NCBI RefSeq assembly: GCF_003627215.1
Contig: NZ_CP032677.1
Span: 1,059,501 to 1,123,500 of the forward strand
DNA length: 64,000 nucleotides
Source: Pseudomonas sp. Leaf58
GTDB lineage: Bacteria > Pseudomonadota > Gammaproteobacteria > Pseudomonadales > Pseudomonadaceae
Direction of reading: 5' to 3'
The translations under genes were made by a program, and so were the position numbers. Below are positions 17,972 through 26,356 of this stretch, piece after piece. Numbering within the stretch: position 1 is the first letter of the stretch; every line of letters starts with the position of its first letter. The notes beneath the pieces were generated by a model. The model was not told where the DNA came from, did no database searches, and saw nothing but the letters and a program-made list of their open reading frames with translations.

Positions 17972-19399
17972 ATGAGCGAACCGGGACAGAAGCTGCGCCT
18001 GGGTGCGCTGATCGCGTTGGTGGTCGGCTCGATGATTGGCGGCGGGATTTTTTCGTTGCCGCAGAACATGGCGGCGCGTGCCGACGTGGGCGCAGTGCTG
18101 ATCGGCTGGGGCATCACCGCCATTGGCATGCTGGCGCTGGCGTTCGTGTTCCAGACCTTGGCCAACCGCAAGCCAGAGCTCGATTCGGGGGTGTACGCCT
18201 ACGCCAAGGCTGGCTTTGGCGATTACATGGGTTTCTCCTCGGCTTGGGGCTACTGGATCAGCGCCTGGTTGGGCAACGTCGGTTACTTCGTGCTGCTGTT
18301 CAGCACACTGGGGTTCTACTTCCCGGTGTTCGGCGAAGGCAACACGCCAATTGCCATCGGCTGCGCGTCGTTGCTGTTGTGGGCGGTGCACTTCCTGGTA
18401 CTGCGCGGCATCAAAGAAGCGGCGTTCATCAACCAAGTGACCACCGTGGCCAAGGTGGTGCCGTTGCTGATTTTTGTGGTGATCGCAGCGTTTGCGTTCC
18501 GTGCCGATATTTTTACCCGTGACATCTGGGGCTTGAGCAACCCGCAGTTCGGTAGCGTGCTGGAGCAAGTGCGCAACATGATGCTGGTGACCGTATTCGT
18601 GTTCATCGGTATCGAGGGCGCCAGCGTGTATTCCGGGCGGGCCCAGCGCCGTTCGGATGTGGGCAAGGCGACGGTGATTGGTTTTCTGGGGGTGCTGGCA
18701 CTGCTGGTGCTGGTCAACGTACTGTCACTGGGGGTGATGACCCAGCCGGAGCTGGCCGGGCTGCAGAACCCGTCATTGGCCTCGGTGCTGGAACATATCG
18801 TCGGGCCTTGGGGCGCTTTGCTGATCAGCCTGGGCCTTGCGGTTTCGCTACTCGGTGCATTGCTGTCATGGGCGCTGCTGTGCGCCGAGATCCTGTACGC
18901 CACGGCGCGGGACAAGACCATGCCGCGCTTCCTGGCCAAGGAAAACGCCAACCACGTGCCGGCCAATGCCCTGTGGCTGACCAACTGCATGATCCAGGGT
19001 TTCCTGCTGATCACTTTGTTTTCCGCCGGTACCTACACCAGCCTTATCTACCTGGCTTCGTCGATGATCCTGGTGCCTTACCTATGGTCGGCGGCCTATG
19101 CCGTGCTGCTGGCGGTGCGGGGGGAAAGTTACGGTGGGCAGCCGGCCCTGCGCCGTAAGGACCTGATAGTGGGGCTGGTTGCCCTATTGTATGCGGTGTG
19201 GCTGTTGTATGCCGGCGGGCTCAAATACCTGTTGCTGTCGGCGCTGTTGTACGCGCCGGGCGTGATCCTGTTCGCCAGGGCCAAGCACGAGCAAGGGCAA
19301 ACGCTGTTCACCGTCTGGGAAAAGCTGATTTTCGCGGCTGTGCTGGCGGGTGCGGCGTTGGCAGCCTATGCCCTGTATTCAGGGCTGCTGAGCTTGTGA
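17972..19399 (+). CDS. Second ArcD-type arginine/ornithine antiporter
   Basis: This 475-residue membrane protein is nearly colinear with ArcD encoded on the other strand: both share GALxALVVGSMIGGGIFSLP, long identical runs such as FQTLANRKP and AKAGFGDYMGFSSAWGYW, and have equal length. It has about thirteen transmembrane segments and belongs to the APC basic amino acid/polyamine antiporters. It stands alone, divergent from arcDABC, so it may serve a different oxygen or substrate condition. Its last 21 bases overlap the convergent DUF454 gene. Confidence 0.93.
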   Translation: MSEPGQKLRLGALIALVVGSMIGGGIFSLPQNMAARADVGAVLIGWGITAIGMLALAFVFQTLANRKPELDSGVYAYAKAGFGDYMGFSSAWGYWISAWLGNVGYFVLLFSTLGFYFPVFGEGNTPIAIGCASLLLWAVHFLVLRGIKEAAFINQVTTVAKVVPLLIFVVIAAFAFRADIFTRDIWGLSNPQFGSVLEQVRNMMLVTVFVFIGIEGASVYSGRAQRRSDVGKATVIGFLGVLALLVLVNVLSLGVMTQPELAGLQNPSLASVLEHIVGPWGALLISLGLAVSLLGALLSWALLCAEILYATARDKTMPRFLAKENANHVPANALWLTNCMIQGFLLITLFSAGTYTSLIYLASSMILVPYLWSAAYAVLLAVRGESYGGQPALRRKDLIVGLVALLYAVWLLYAGGLKYLLLSALLYAPGVILFARAKHEQGQTLFTVWEKLIFAAVLAGAALAAYALYSGLLSL

Positions 19400-19792
19400 C
19401 GCAGGAGGGCACGGCTGTTCGGGCCGTGACCAGATCCACAGGTTGCCCAAGGCCATGCCGAAGATTGCCAGAAACACAGGCCAGTGGTGGTCGAGAAACG
19501 TCAGCATGATCCCCGCACATACCAGCATGCTGAGCGTCGCGCTGACCTTGGCCCGCCGCTGGATCACTTTGCCGTTGCGCCAGTTGTACAAAATTGGCCC
19601 GAACAACCGGTGGTTTTCCAGCCAGGCGGACAGGCGCGGAGAACTGCGCGTCGCTGCCCAGGCGGCCAGCAAGATGAACTCGGTGGTCGGCAGGCCGGGG
19701 ATGACGATCGCGACCAGGCCCACGCCCAGGCTCACGTAAGCCAGGATCGCATACAGCAGGCGGGCAAGTTTCGAGCGGGCGGGTCGGGTCAT
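19379..19792 (-). CDS. DUF454 (YbaN-like) inner-membrane protein
   Basis: The 137-residue product has a family-typical N-terminal hydrophobic segment (LLYAILAYVSLGVGLVAIVIPGLPTTEF as a continuous helix pair), the FGPILYNWRNGKVIQRRAK middle motif and two more membrane segments near the C terminus. In several bacteria DUF454 genes lie next to haem oxygenase or iron genes, and here it follows the haem oxygenase gene by 54 bases on the same strand, so co-expression under iron limitation is plausible. Its function is not known. It overlaps the convergent antiporter gene by 21 bases. Confidence 0.85.
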   Translation of the reverse strand: MTRPARSKLARLLYAILAYVSLGVGLVAIVIPGLPTTEFILLAAWAATRSSPRLSAWLENHRLFGPILYNWRNGKVIQRRAKVSATLSMLVCAGIMLTFLDHHWPVFLAIFGMALGNLWIWSRPEQPCPPASQAQQP

Positions 19793-19846
19793 GGTCTCAC
19801 TGCATAAAACGGTTCGGCCACCGGTACGGTGGCCGGGTACGGCGTA

Positions 19847-20440
19847 TCAAACCAGCGCCGCATCTGCAGCATAGGCGTGCTTGAGCAGTTCGGTGAAGCG
19901 CTCGAAGGCGGCTACCGCACCGCGTTCGGCAGCGGCCTCTTGGTCGGCCGGCAGCTCGAGGCCATCGAGGATGCGGGTGAACTGCTTCCAGCCTTCGGCA
20001 CGGCCACCGGCCGGTTCGCCCAGGTGACGGGCACCGAAGCTGTCGGACAGCCCCAGGGCCAGTGCACGCTTGATCAGAAACGCAGCGCCCAGTTTGGAGC
20101 CTTCGGAGACGAAGATCCAGCCCATTGCCTCGCCCAGGCCCAGGTTGCCCACGGCGCCCGGCACGGCTGCCGGTACTTCGGTGTCGAGGTCGGCGAGGTC
20201 CAGGCGGGCCTGCTCGGCACGGCAGCGCTCGGCCAGGTCGGGGACGATGGCGATCAGTTGCGGGTCGTTGTACAGGGCTTGCAGCTCGGACTGGAACAGG
20301 TATTGGGCGACGACGAAGCGGGCAAAGCTGTCACGGCTGTCGAAGGGCGCGTGGGATTTGACCAGCGCATCCAACTCGGCGTGCGGGGCGTGGGTGATCT
20401 GGTTCAGGCGCTGGGAGCGCAGGGCTGGGCGTTCGGTCAT
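19847..20440 (-). CDS. hemO: Haem oxygenase, bacterial PigA/HemO type
   Basis: The 197-residue protein opens haem to biliverdin, releasing iron in the cytoplasm. The N-terminal helix TRAP-free segment LNQITHAPHAELDALV supplies the likely proximal histidine (H17 or H20), and GWIFVSEGSKLGAAFLIKR is the distal helix with the flexible glycines of this family. It is the last of four iron genes on the minus strand, after the ECF sigma factor, FecR and the TonB receptor. A REP hairpin lies between receptor and oxygenase genes. Confidence 0.88.
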   Translation of the reverse strand: MTERPALRSQRLNQITHAPHAELDALVKSHAPFDSRDSFARFVVAQYLFQSELQALYNDPQLIAIVPDLAERCRAEQARLDLADLDTEVPAAVPGAVGNLGLGEAMGWIFVSEGSKLGAAFLIKRALALGLSDSFGARHLGEPAGGRAEGWKQFTRILDGLELPADQEAAAERGAVAAFERFTELLKHAYAADAALV

Positions 20441-20531
20441 GGGGGTGTCCTTGGAAAAAAGGGAGGGCTAGAAACAAGACGAAACAGCGCGGGCGGCAGC
20501 GTAAAAAAACTGCTGTTTGGGGTTATTTTCA

Positions 20532-20609
20532 CCGGCCTCTTCGCGGGCAAGCCCGCTCCCATAGGGACTGCGCACGCTGTAGGAGCGGGCTTGCCCGCGA
20601 AGAGGCCGG
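20532..20609. repeat. Paired REP element (inverted)
   Basis: Two inverted copies of the GCGGGCAAGCCCGC unit, each next to CCTCTTCGCG or its complement, flank a short spacer in the gap between the haem receptor and haem oxygenase genes. This is a typical P. putida-group REP pair and can act as an mRNA stabiliser or transcription barrier. Confidence 0.9.
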
Positions 20610-20624
20610 TACAGGCGCAAGGGC

Positions 20625-23210
20625 TTAGATATCCCAGACCACATTGATAGCGAAGTTGCGCCCCGGCATGCTCAGGCGGTCGAGGTTGGCCGGCTGGGTT
20701 ACACCCGCTTCACCCTGGCCGTCGTAGCTGCGTACCGAATCCCACTGCCAGTACTGCTTGTCGGTGAGGTTGTACAGGCCGGCATTGAGGGTGACGTCGT
20801 CGCTGACTTTGTAATAGCCGGTCAGGTCCAGCACGCCGTAGCCCGGGGTACGGAACTTGGACGTCGAGCCATCGGGCGAGTAGAAGGTGCTGTCGTCGAC
20901 GCGGGTCTTGCGCTTGACCAGCGTCCAGCTCAGCAGAGCGCCGTAGTGTTGTTGCTCGTAACCCAGGCCGAACACCCCCTTCAGCGGATTGACGCTGTTG
21001 AGTGGCTGGCCACTGTCGTCGTTGCGGCCGTAGGTGTAGGCAATCGAACCCTGGGTATACAGGCCCTGCGGCGCGCCGAAGTGGTCGAGGTTCAGGCGGC
21101 CCTTGACCTCGGCACCTTTGATGGTGGCGTGCTCGATATTGTTGGCCTGGAAGGTCTGCGCCAGGTTGGCGCTTTGCACAGCGTCTTCGTCAATGAAGTC
21201 GCGGTACTTGTTGTAGAACACCGCCACATCGAAGTTACCGGCGTCGAAGTTGCCCCGCAGGCCGGTTTCGTAGCTTTTGCTTTTCTCAGGTTCAAGGTTC
21301 GGGTTGCCTTCCACGCGGTAGCCTTCACCCACGTTCTCGAAGCGGCCATACATGGCCTTGGCGGTCGGTGTCCGGAAGCCTTCGGCGTACTGGCCGTACC
21401 AGGTGTAATTGTCGTTGAAGGCATAGGTGAGGCCGAACTTGGGCGAGACGCGGTGCCATTTTTTGTCCGCGTCGTCCTGCTCGGTCGGGCCGCTGCCGGA
21501 GGTGGCCAGGCCACGCAGGAATGCCTCGGTGAACGTGGGTTCCATGCGCGTGTAGTCGTAGCGTGCGCCCGGCAGGAAGGTCCAGTTGTTCCAGCGGATC
21601 TCATCCTGCACGAACAGGCTGTAGGTGTTCACGGTCGGGTCCGGGAAGTCGCTGACCAGGGCCTGCGAGTCGCTGCTGCTGACCTGGCCGACGGCCCGGC
21701 AGGCGCCGCCAACCACCAGGCAGGTACCGGTGCCACTGCGCGAGCCGGTAACCTTCTCGTGCTTGAGCGTAGTGCCGTAGGTCAGCAGGTGATCGGTTTG
21801 GCCGACACTGAATGACTTGTCCAACTGTACGTCGAATACCCACTGGCGATCTTTGTAGGTGGTGTCCCGGGTGCGCAGCACCGTGCGGTTGAAGGGGAAG
21901 TAGACTTCCTCGGTACGCTGGTCAGTCTTGGCAAGCTGGTAGTTGAGGCTCCAGTTGACCTGGTCGGCCACTGGCGAGTCCAGGCCGAACGCGTGGTTGA
22001 GGCCGAACCGCTCACGGGTAACGGTGTCGTTGCCGGTGCGACTGCGATACATGCCTAGCGCAGTACCTTGGTTGAACGGCCCGCCCACGGCACTGAGGAC
22101 GTTCTGGTCGCGGTCATCCTTGTAGCGCTCGTAGGTGAAGCCCAGCCGCGCATCGTCGGCATAGTTCCAGCCTAGCTTGGCCAGCACGTTGGTGGTGCGC
22201 ACATCCATCGGGTTGGCTTCGGTGCGCGACAGGCCATCACCGCCGTGGCTGCCGTGGGTCTCGGTTTCGTGGCCGTTGCGTTGGCTGAGGTGCAGCAGGC
22301 CGTCGAAATCACCTTCGCGGCCGGCGATGGTGGCGGAGGTCAGCCAGCTTTCGTCTTCCGAACTGTAGCCGGTCTTCAAGCGTGCACCGACGTCCTTGCC
22401 AGGCTTGATGATGTCGTCCGGGTCGAGGGTGAAGTAGCTGACTGCGCCACCGATGGCATTGCTGCCGTACAGCACCGAGGCCGGGCCGCGCAGTATTTCT
22501 ACGCGTTTGACGATTTCCGGGTCAACGTAGTTGCGCTGGGTTTGGGCGTAGGGACCGTAGAAGAAGCTGTCAGGGATCGACACGCCGTCGACCTGGGTGA
22601 GGATGCGTTCACCGTCGATGCCGCGGATGTTGTAGCCGTTAAGGCCACTACGCTGGCCGGTGCCGGCCACCGATACACCCGGCTCGTAGCGCACCAGATC
22701 GTGAATATTGTTGACGTTCTGCCGGTCCAGTTGCTCGCGGGTTTGCACGCTGACGGTGCTGGGCACCTGGCTGACGTCTTGGGCGCTACGGGTGGCGCTG
22801 ACGGTGACCTGCTGCAAGGCAATTACGTTGCTGCCGGTTTGGCGTTCAAGCACCACATTGGCGTTGCTGATCTTGCGAAAACTCAACCCGGTACCGTGCA
22901 GCAAGCGCTTGAGGGCGGCGTCCGCTGACAGCGAGCCCTGCACCCCTGGCGAGGCGACGCCGTCGGCCAGTTCGGCGCTGAAACCGACCTGCCAGCCAGT
23001 GACCTGGCTGAAGGCATTGATCGCTGACACCAGCGGCTGCTGGCCGATGGTGAAGCGGTAGTCACCGCTGCGTGGGCTGCTGGCTTGGGCCGGCTCGGCG
23101 GCCAGCACAGGCAGGCTGCAAGCACCGCTGGCGAGCAAGGCCAGGGTCAGCAGGGACAATTGCCCTGTACGGCGGGGAAGGGTGGAAGGGCGAATTTGAC
23201 CTGTAGACAT
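20625..23210 (-). CDS. TonB-dependent haem receptor with signalling (STN) domain
   Basis: The 861-residue outer-membrane receptor has a signal peptide, an STN signalling domain (about residues 50-115, from RFTIGQQPLVSAINAFSQ), a plug domain (VPSTVSVQTREQLDRQNV) and a 22-strand barrel ending in the aromatic-rich FAINVVWDI. The FRTP and GNPNLEPEKS motifs are characteristic of haem receptors. The STN domain would contact the FecR-like protein encoded upstream, which in turn controls the ECF sigma factor. The conserved histidine usually found between FRAP and NPNL is absent, so haem coordination may use another residue. HasR or HxuA-like receptor are the likely classes. Confidence 0.9.
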   Translation of the reverse strand: MSTGQIRPSTLPRRTGQLSLLTLALLASGACSLPVLAAEPAQASSPRSGDYRFTIGQQPLVSAINAFSQVTGWQVGFSAELADGVASPGVQGSLSADAALKRLLHGTGLSFRKISNANVVLERQTGSNVIALQQVTVSATRSAQDVSQVPSTVSVQTREQLDRQNVNNIHDLVRYEPGVSVAGTGQRSGLNGYNIRGIDGERILTQVDGVSIPDSFFYGPYAQTQRNYVDPEIVKRVEILRGPASVLYGSNAIGGAVSYFTLDPDDIIKPGKDVGARLKTGYSSEDESWLTSATIAGREGDFDGLLHLSQRNGHETETHGSHGGDGLSRTEANPMDVRTTNVLAKLGWNYADDARLGFTYERYKDDRDQNVLSAVGGPFNQGTALGMYRSRTGNDTVTRERFGLNHAFGLDSPVADQVNWSLNYQLAKTDQRTEEVYFPFNRTVLRTRDTTYKDRQWVFDVQLDKSFSVGQTDHLLTYGTTLKHEKVTGSRSGTGTCLVVGGACRAVGQVSSSDSQALVSDFPDPTVNTYSLFVQDEIRWNNWTFLPGARYDYTRMEPTFTEAFLRGLATSGSGPTEQDDADKKWHRVSPKFGLTYAFNDNYTWYGQYAEGFRTPTAKAMYGRFENVGEGYRVEGNPNLEPEKSKSYETGLRGNFDAGNFDVAVFYNKYRDFIDEDAVQSANLAQTFQANNIEHATIKGAEVKGRLNLDHFGAPQGLYTQGSIAYTYGRNDDSGQPLNSVNPLKGVFGLGYEQQHYGALLSWTLVKRKTRVDDSTFYSPDGSTSKFRTPGYGVLDLTGYYKVSDDVTLNAGLYNLTDKQYWQWDSVRSYDGQGEAGVTQPANLDRLSMPGRNFAINVVWDI

Positions 23211-23336
23211 CGAAAGCGCTCCCTGACGCGCGGGCTGTTATAGGTGCTGGCTGTTCTTGCCTTTAAACAAGAATCAGTTGCATTGGCTATAACGAGACGG
23301 GCGGGGCAGCGCGGTCGCGTAAAAATAGTTGTGCGG

Positions 23337-24299
23337 TTAGTTCAGGATGACCAGTGCCGGGTACTCATGCAGTTGTGCAGAGGTGATGTGGGCCAGTGCG
23401 CGGAGGGTCTCCAGCGGCTGGTCGAGGCGGTAGTTACCGGTGACCGTAACCTTTGCCAGTTGCGCGTTGGAGTTAATGATCCAGCCCGGATAGTAGCGCC
23501 GCACTTCGGCCAGCACCTGGCTCAGCGGGCAGTTTTCGAACACCAGGCGGCCGTCGACCCAGGCCAGGTCCTTGTGCATGTCAGGGCGCTGGCGCTGGCC
23601 AAAGCCCTGCGGGCCAACGCTGATGCTGTCGCCAGCGCTAAGGCGGATGCGCTGGTCGCGGGCCCCCTGCAGGTCGATATCGCCGCGCTGCACCCGCAAC
23701 TGTGCCTCGCCGTCGAGGTAGCGCACGGCAAAGTCGGTGTCGCGCACCTGCGCCCGTAACGGCCCGGCCTGCACTTCCAGCGGTAGCAGCACATCCTCAG
23801 GGACCTGGAAATAGGCTTCGCCTTGAAGCAACCGGGCGACCTGCTGGCCATTCCGCCTGTCGCTGGCAAAGGCCGAATTGGTGTTGAGCAGCACTTTTGC
23901 CCCGTCTTCCAACTGCAAGCGCTGACGCTCACCGACCACGGTCAGGTGGTCGGCCTGCAGGCGCAACGGCAGGTTGCCAACGGTGAACAGCCCCACCAGC
24001 AGCACGGCGGCAGTGGCCAGGGGTTTCCAGTGGCTGCGCAGACGCCCGCGCCACGAGCGGCGCTGTTGCTGGTGCAGTTGCCTGGCCGCCTGGTGCAAGG
24101 GCGCGCCGTTCCACAGTGCTTCCGCCTCGACATAGGCCTCGGCGTTTTCCGGCGCTGCGCCCAGCCAGGCTTCGAAGGCTTGGGTGCTCTGGTCATCGGC
24201 ACATTGCAGGCGCACCAGCCAGTCCAGCGCCTCGTCCATGGCACGAGCACGGGCGCTGGGCCCAGCGGGTGACGGGCGAGGGGCGGGGCAGTCGGTCAC
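23337..24299 (-). CDS. FecR family anti-sigma regulator
   Basis: This inner-membrane protein transmits receptor occupancy to the ECF sigma factor. From the GTG at 24299 (AAGGA six bases upstream) it has 320 residues: an N-terminal cytoplasmic domain (EALDWLVRLQCAD and AFEAWLGAAPENAEAY, the DUF4880 pattern), a transmembrane segment near LATAAVLLVGLFTVG, and a periplasmic FecR domain followed by the short C-terminal STN-like part. The order sigma factor, FecR, receptor is the classic cell-surface signalling arrangement. Confidence 0.9.
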   Translation of the reverse strand: MTDCPAPRPSPAGPSARARAMDEALDWLVRLQCADDQSTQAFEAWLGAAPENAEAYVEAEALWNGAPLHQAARQLHQQQRRSWRGRLRSHWKPLATAAVLLVGLFTVGNLPLRLQADHLTVVGERQRLQLEDGAKVLLNTNSAFASDRRNGQQVARLLQGEAYFQVPEDVLLPLEVQAGPLRAQVRDTDFAVRYLDGEAQLRVQRGDIDLQGARDQRIRLSAGDSISVGPQGFGQRQRPDMHKDLAWVDGRLVFENCPLSQVLAEVRRYYPGWIINSNAQLAKVTVTGNYRLDQPLETLRALAHITSAQLHEYPALVILN

Positions 24300-24387
24300 G
24301 GGGAATCCTTGAAGGCTTTTTGGCGAATGATCAAGGCTAGGGCGGGGTGTGGCAAGGGCTTTGCGAAGCCGCTCGTTAGTGAGCAGC

Positions 24388-24900
24388 TCACTTGAGGCGG
24401 TCGGCAACACCCATGCAGATCGCCATGATCAGCTTCAACTCTTTCTGTACCGTGCTAGGCGACACAGCCAGTTGTTCGGCGATTTCCAGGTAGGTGGCGC
24501 CGTGCAGGCGGCTGAGGATAAAGATGCGCTGCTGGCGCTCGCTTAGCTGGTTGAGGCTGACGCTCAGGTGTTTGAGCAACTGTTGGGCATGGGCGGCATC
24601 TTCGCTGCTGGTGGCTGGCGCGGCCACGCTATGCAGAACGTCGTCGGGTACGTCGTCGACCAGTAGGCGCGCCTGCACCCGGCGCGTGCGCAGGTGGTCA
24701 AGGGCCAGGTTGCGGGCGGTCTGGAACACGAACGGCTCAATGTGTTCGATGGGCCGCTCACCCACGGCGCGGGACACCCGCAGGTAGGTTTCTTGCAGCA
24801 AGTCCTCGGCTGTGCTGGGGTTGCCCACCATGCGCTGCAGGGTGCGCAGCAGGGGCAGGCGCTGGACGAGGAAGACGGAGTTGAACCGGGACTGACTCAC
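24388..24900 (-). CDS. ECF sigma-70 factor, iron-starvation (FecI/HasI) type
   Basis: The 170-residue protein has region 2 (AEDLLQETYLRVSRA) and region 4 (LSERQQRIFILSRLHGATYLEIAEQLAVSPSTVQKEL) of ECF sigma factors, with the FecI-like short N terminus. It should direct transcription of the downstream haem receptor once released by the FecR protein. A Fur box lies 26 bases before its start, so its expression is iron-repressed. It begins the four-gene haem cluster. Confidence 0.92.
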   Translation of the reverse strand: MSQSRFNSVFLVQRLPLLRTLQRMVGNPSTAEDLLQETYLRVSRAVGERPIEHIEPFVFQTARNLALDHLRTRRVQARLLVDDVPDDVLHSVAAPATSSEDAAHAQQLLKHLSVSLNQLSERQQRIFILSRLHGATYLEIAEQLAVSPSTVQKELKLIMAICMGVADRLK

Positions 24901-24925
24901 GGGGGGACCTGGCCGACGAATGGTT

Positions 24926-24944
24926 AATGATAATGCTTATCATC
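24926..24944. promoter_or_regulatory. Fur box
   Basis: ATGATAA-TGC-TTATCAT is a perfect seven-base dyad within the 19-base Fur site (consensus GATAATGATAATCATTATC). It is positioned over the promoter region of the ECF sigma gene. Confidence 0.88.
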
Positions 24945-25031
24945 TGTATCGAAGGTCAAGCGCGGAAATGTTAGGAAAAGGTAAAGATTGTGAGTGGGGA
25001 GGGCGTAGGACGGAGGTTTTTTGTGGTTGAC

Positions 25032-25059
25032 ATCGAGCGCCGCCCGCGCAGCGCTCGAT
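25032..25059. repeat. Palindromic repeat, short copy
   Basis: ATCGAGCGC and GCGCTCGAT flank a 10-base loop, downstream of gap and upstream of the sigma gene. The core and the following CTC are shared with a much longer palindrome at 56130-56187, so both belong to one dispersed family. Confidence 0.7.
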
Positions 25060-25089
25060 CTCACAGGCGGCAAAAATGCCACGCCATGC

Positions 25090-26091
25090 TCAGCGGGCGC
25101 TGCACAACGCCAGGCAGTTATCCAGCATGCGGTTGCTGAACCCCCACTCGTTGTCGTACCAAGCCAGTACCTTGAGCATGCGCCCGTTGGCCCGGGTATG
25201 GTTGGCATCGAAGATCGACGACAGCGGGTTATGGTTGAAATCGCAGGAAACCAACGGCAAGGCGTTGTAGCCCAATACCTTGGAATGCTGGCTGGCTTCG
25301 AGGAACAGTTGGTTGACCTGCTCGGCCGTGGCTTCGCGCTTGAGGTTGACGGTGAGGTCCACCAGCGACACGTTGATCACCGGCACCCGTACCGCCATGC
25401 CGGTCAGCTTACCGGCCAGTTCCGGCAGCACCAGGCCCACGGCCTCGGCGGCACCGGTTTTGCTGGGGATCATCGACTGGGTCGCTGAACGCGCACGGTA
25501 CGGGTCGCCGTGGTACACATCGGTCAGTACCTGGTCATTGGTGTAGGCGTGGATGGTGGTCATCAGGCCTTGTTCGATGCCGAACTCGCGGTGCAGCACC
25601 TGGGCAATCGGCGCCAGGCAGTTGGTGGTGCAGGAGGCGTTGGAAATAATCTGGTGCGAGGCCCGCAGGACGTCGTGGTTAACCCCGTACACCACGGTGG
25701 CATCGGCGCCTTTGGCCGGTGCCGAGACAATCACCTTGCCAGCGCCTGCGGCCAGGTGCGCGGCAGCCTTGGCGCGGTCGGTGAACAGCCCGGTGCACTC
25801 GAACACTACGTCGATCGCTTCGGCCTTCCAGGGCAGTTCGGCCGGGTTGCGGATGGCACTGACCGCGATACGGTCACCATTGACCGTCAGGCTCTCATGG
25901 TCGGCCTCGACGCTGGCGTCGAACGTGCCATGCACGCTGTCGTACTTGAGCAGGTGGGCATTCATGGCGCTGTCGCCCAGGTCATTGATGGCGACGACCT
26001 GCAGGTCCTGGCGGTAGCCTTGGGTATACAGTGCGCGCAGGACGTTGCGCCCGATGCGGCCGAATCCATTGATAGCGATGCGTAGGGTCAT
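25090..26091 (-). CDS. gap: Glyceraldehyde-3-phosphate dehydrogenase, type I
   Basis: This cytoplasmic enzyme oxidises glyceraldehyde-3-phosphate from the Entner-Doudoroff split to 1,3-bisphosphoglycerate. The product from the ATG at 26091 has 333 residues, begins [20 protein letters not shown] and carries the catalytic [16 protein letters not shown] cysteine; EWGFSNRM is near the C terminus. It is divergent from edd, and a HexR box lies in the shared promoter region. Confidence 0.96.
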   Translation of the reverse strand: MTLRIAINGFGRIGRNVLRALYTQGYRQDLQVVAINDLGDSAMNAHLLKYDSVHGTFDASVEADHESLTVNGDRIAVSAIRNPAELPWKAEAIDVVFECTGLFTDRAKAAAHLAAGAGKVIVSAPAKGADATVVYGVNHDVLRASHQIISNASCTTNCLAPIAQVLHREFGIEQGLMTTIHAYTNDQVLTDVYHGDPYRARSATQSMIPSKTGAAEAVGLVLPELAGKLTGMAVRVPVINVSLVDLTVNLKREATAEQVNQLFLEASQHSKVLGYNALPLVSCDFNHNPLSSIFDANHTRANGRMLKVLAWYDNEWGFSNRMLDNCLALCSAR

Positions 26092-26155
26092 GGCAGTACC
26101 TCTGGCAGTCCGAGTGAAACCTGTGGCAAAAAGGAGCTTCACTGAAACGGTTTTG

Positions 26156-26170
26156 TTGTTGGAATTACAA
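26156..26170. promoter_or_regulatory. HexR box, gap side
   Basis: TTGT-TGGAATT-ACAA matches the HexR operator form TTGT-N7/8-ACAA exactly, 65 bases upstream of the gap start codon. KDPG releases HexR from such sites. Confidence 0.8.
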
Positions 26171-26217
26171 GATTATTCACTGGCGGATAGAAAACAAGCC
26201 TTTTTAGTGGCAGTATT

Positions 26218-26233
26218 TTGTTTAAACATACAA
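26218..26233. promoter_or_regulatory. HexR box, edd side
   Basis: TTGT-TTAAACAT-ACAA matches TTGT-N8-ACAA exactly and lies 124 bases upstream of edd. Together with the gap-side box it gives each divergent promoter its own operator. Confidence 0.8.
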
Positions 26234-26356
26234 CGAGTGGTTAGGCTACATGCCACCATCGATGCAGCGGGCTCCTCTACCTTGAGCCTAGGCCGCAATC
26301 GTTTGGAGGGGAAATGCCGGGTAAACCGCCCTTACAATTAGCTTGGAGTCCAGTAC

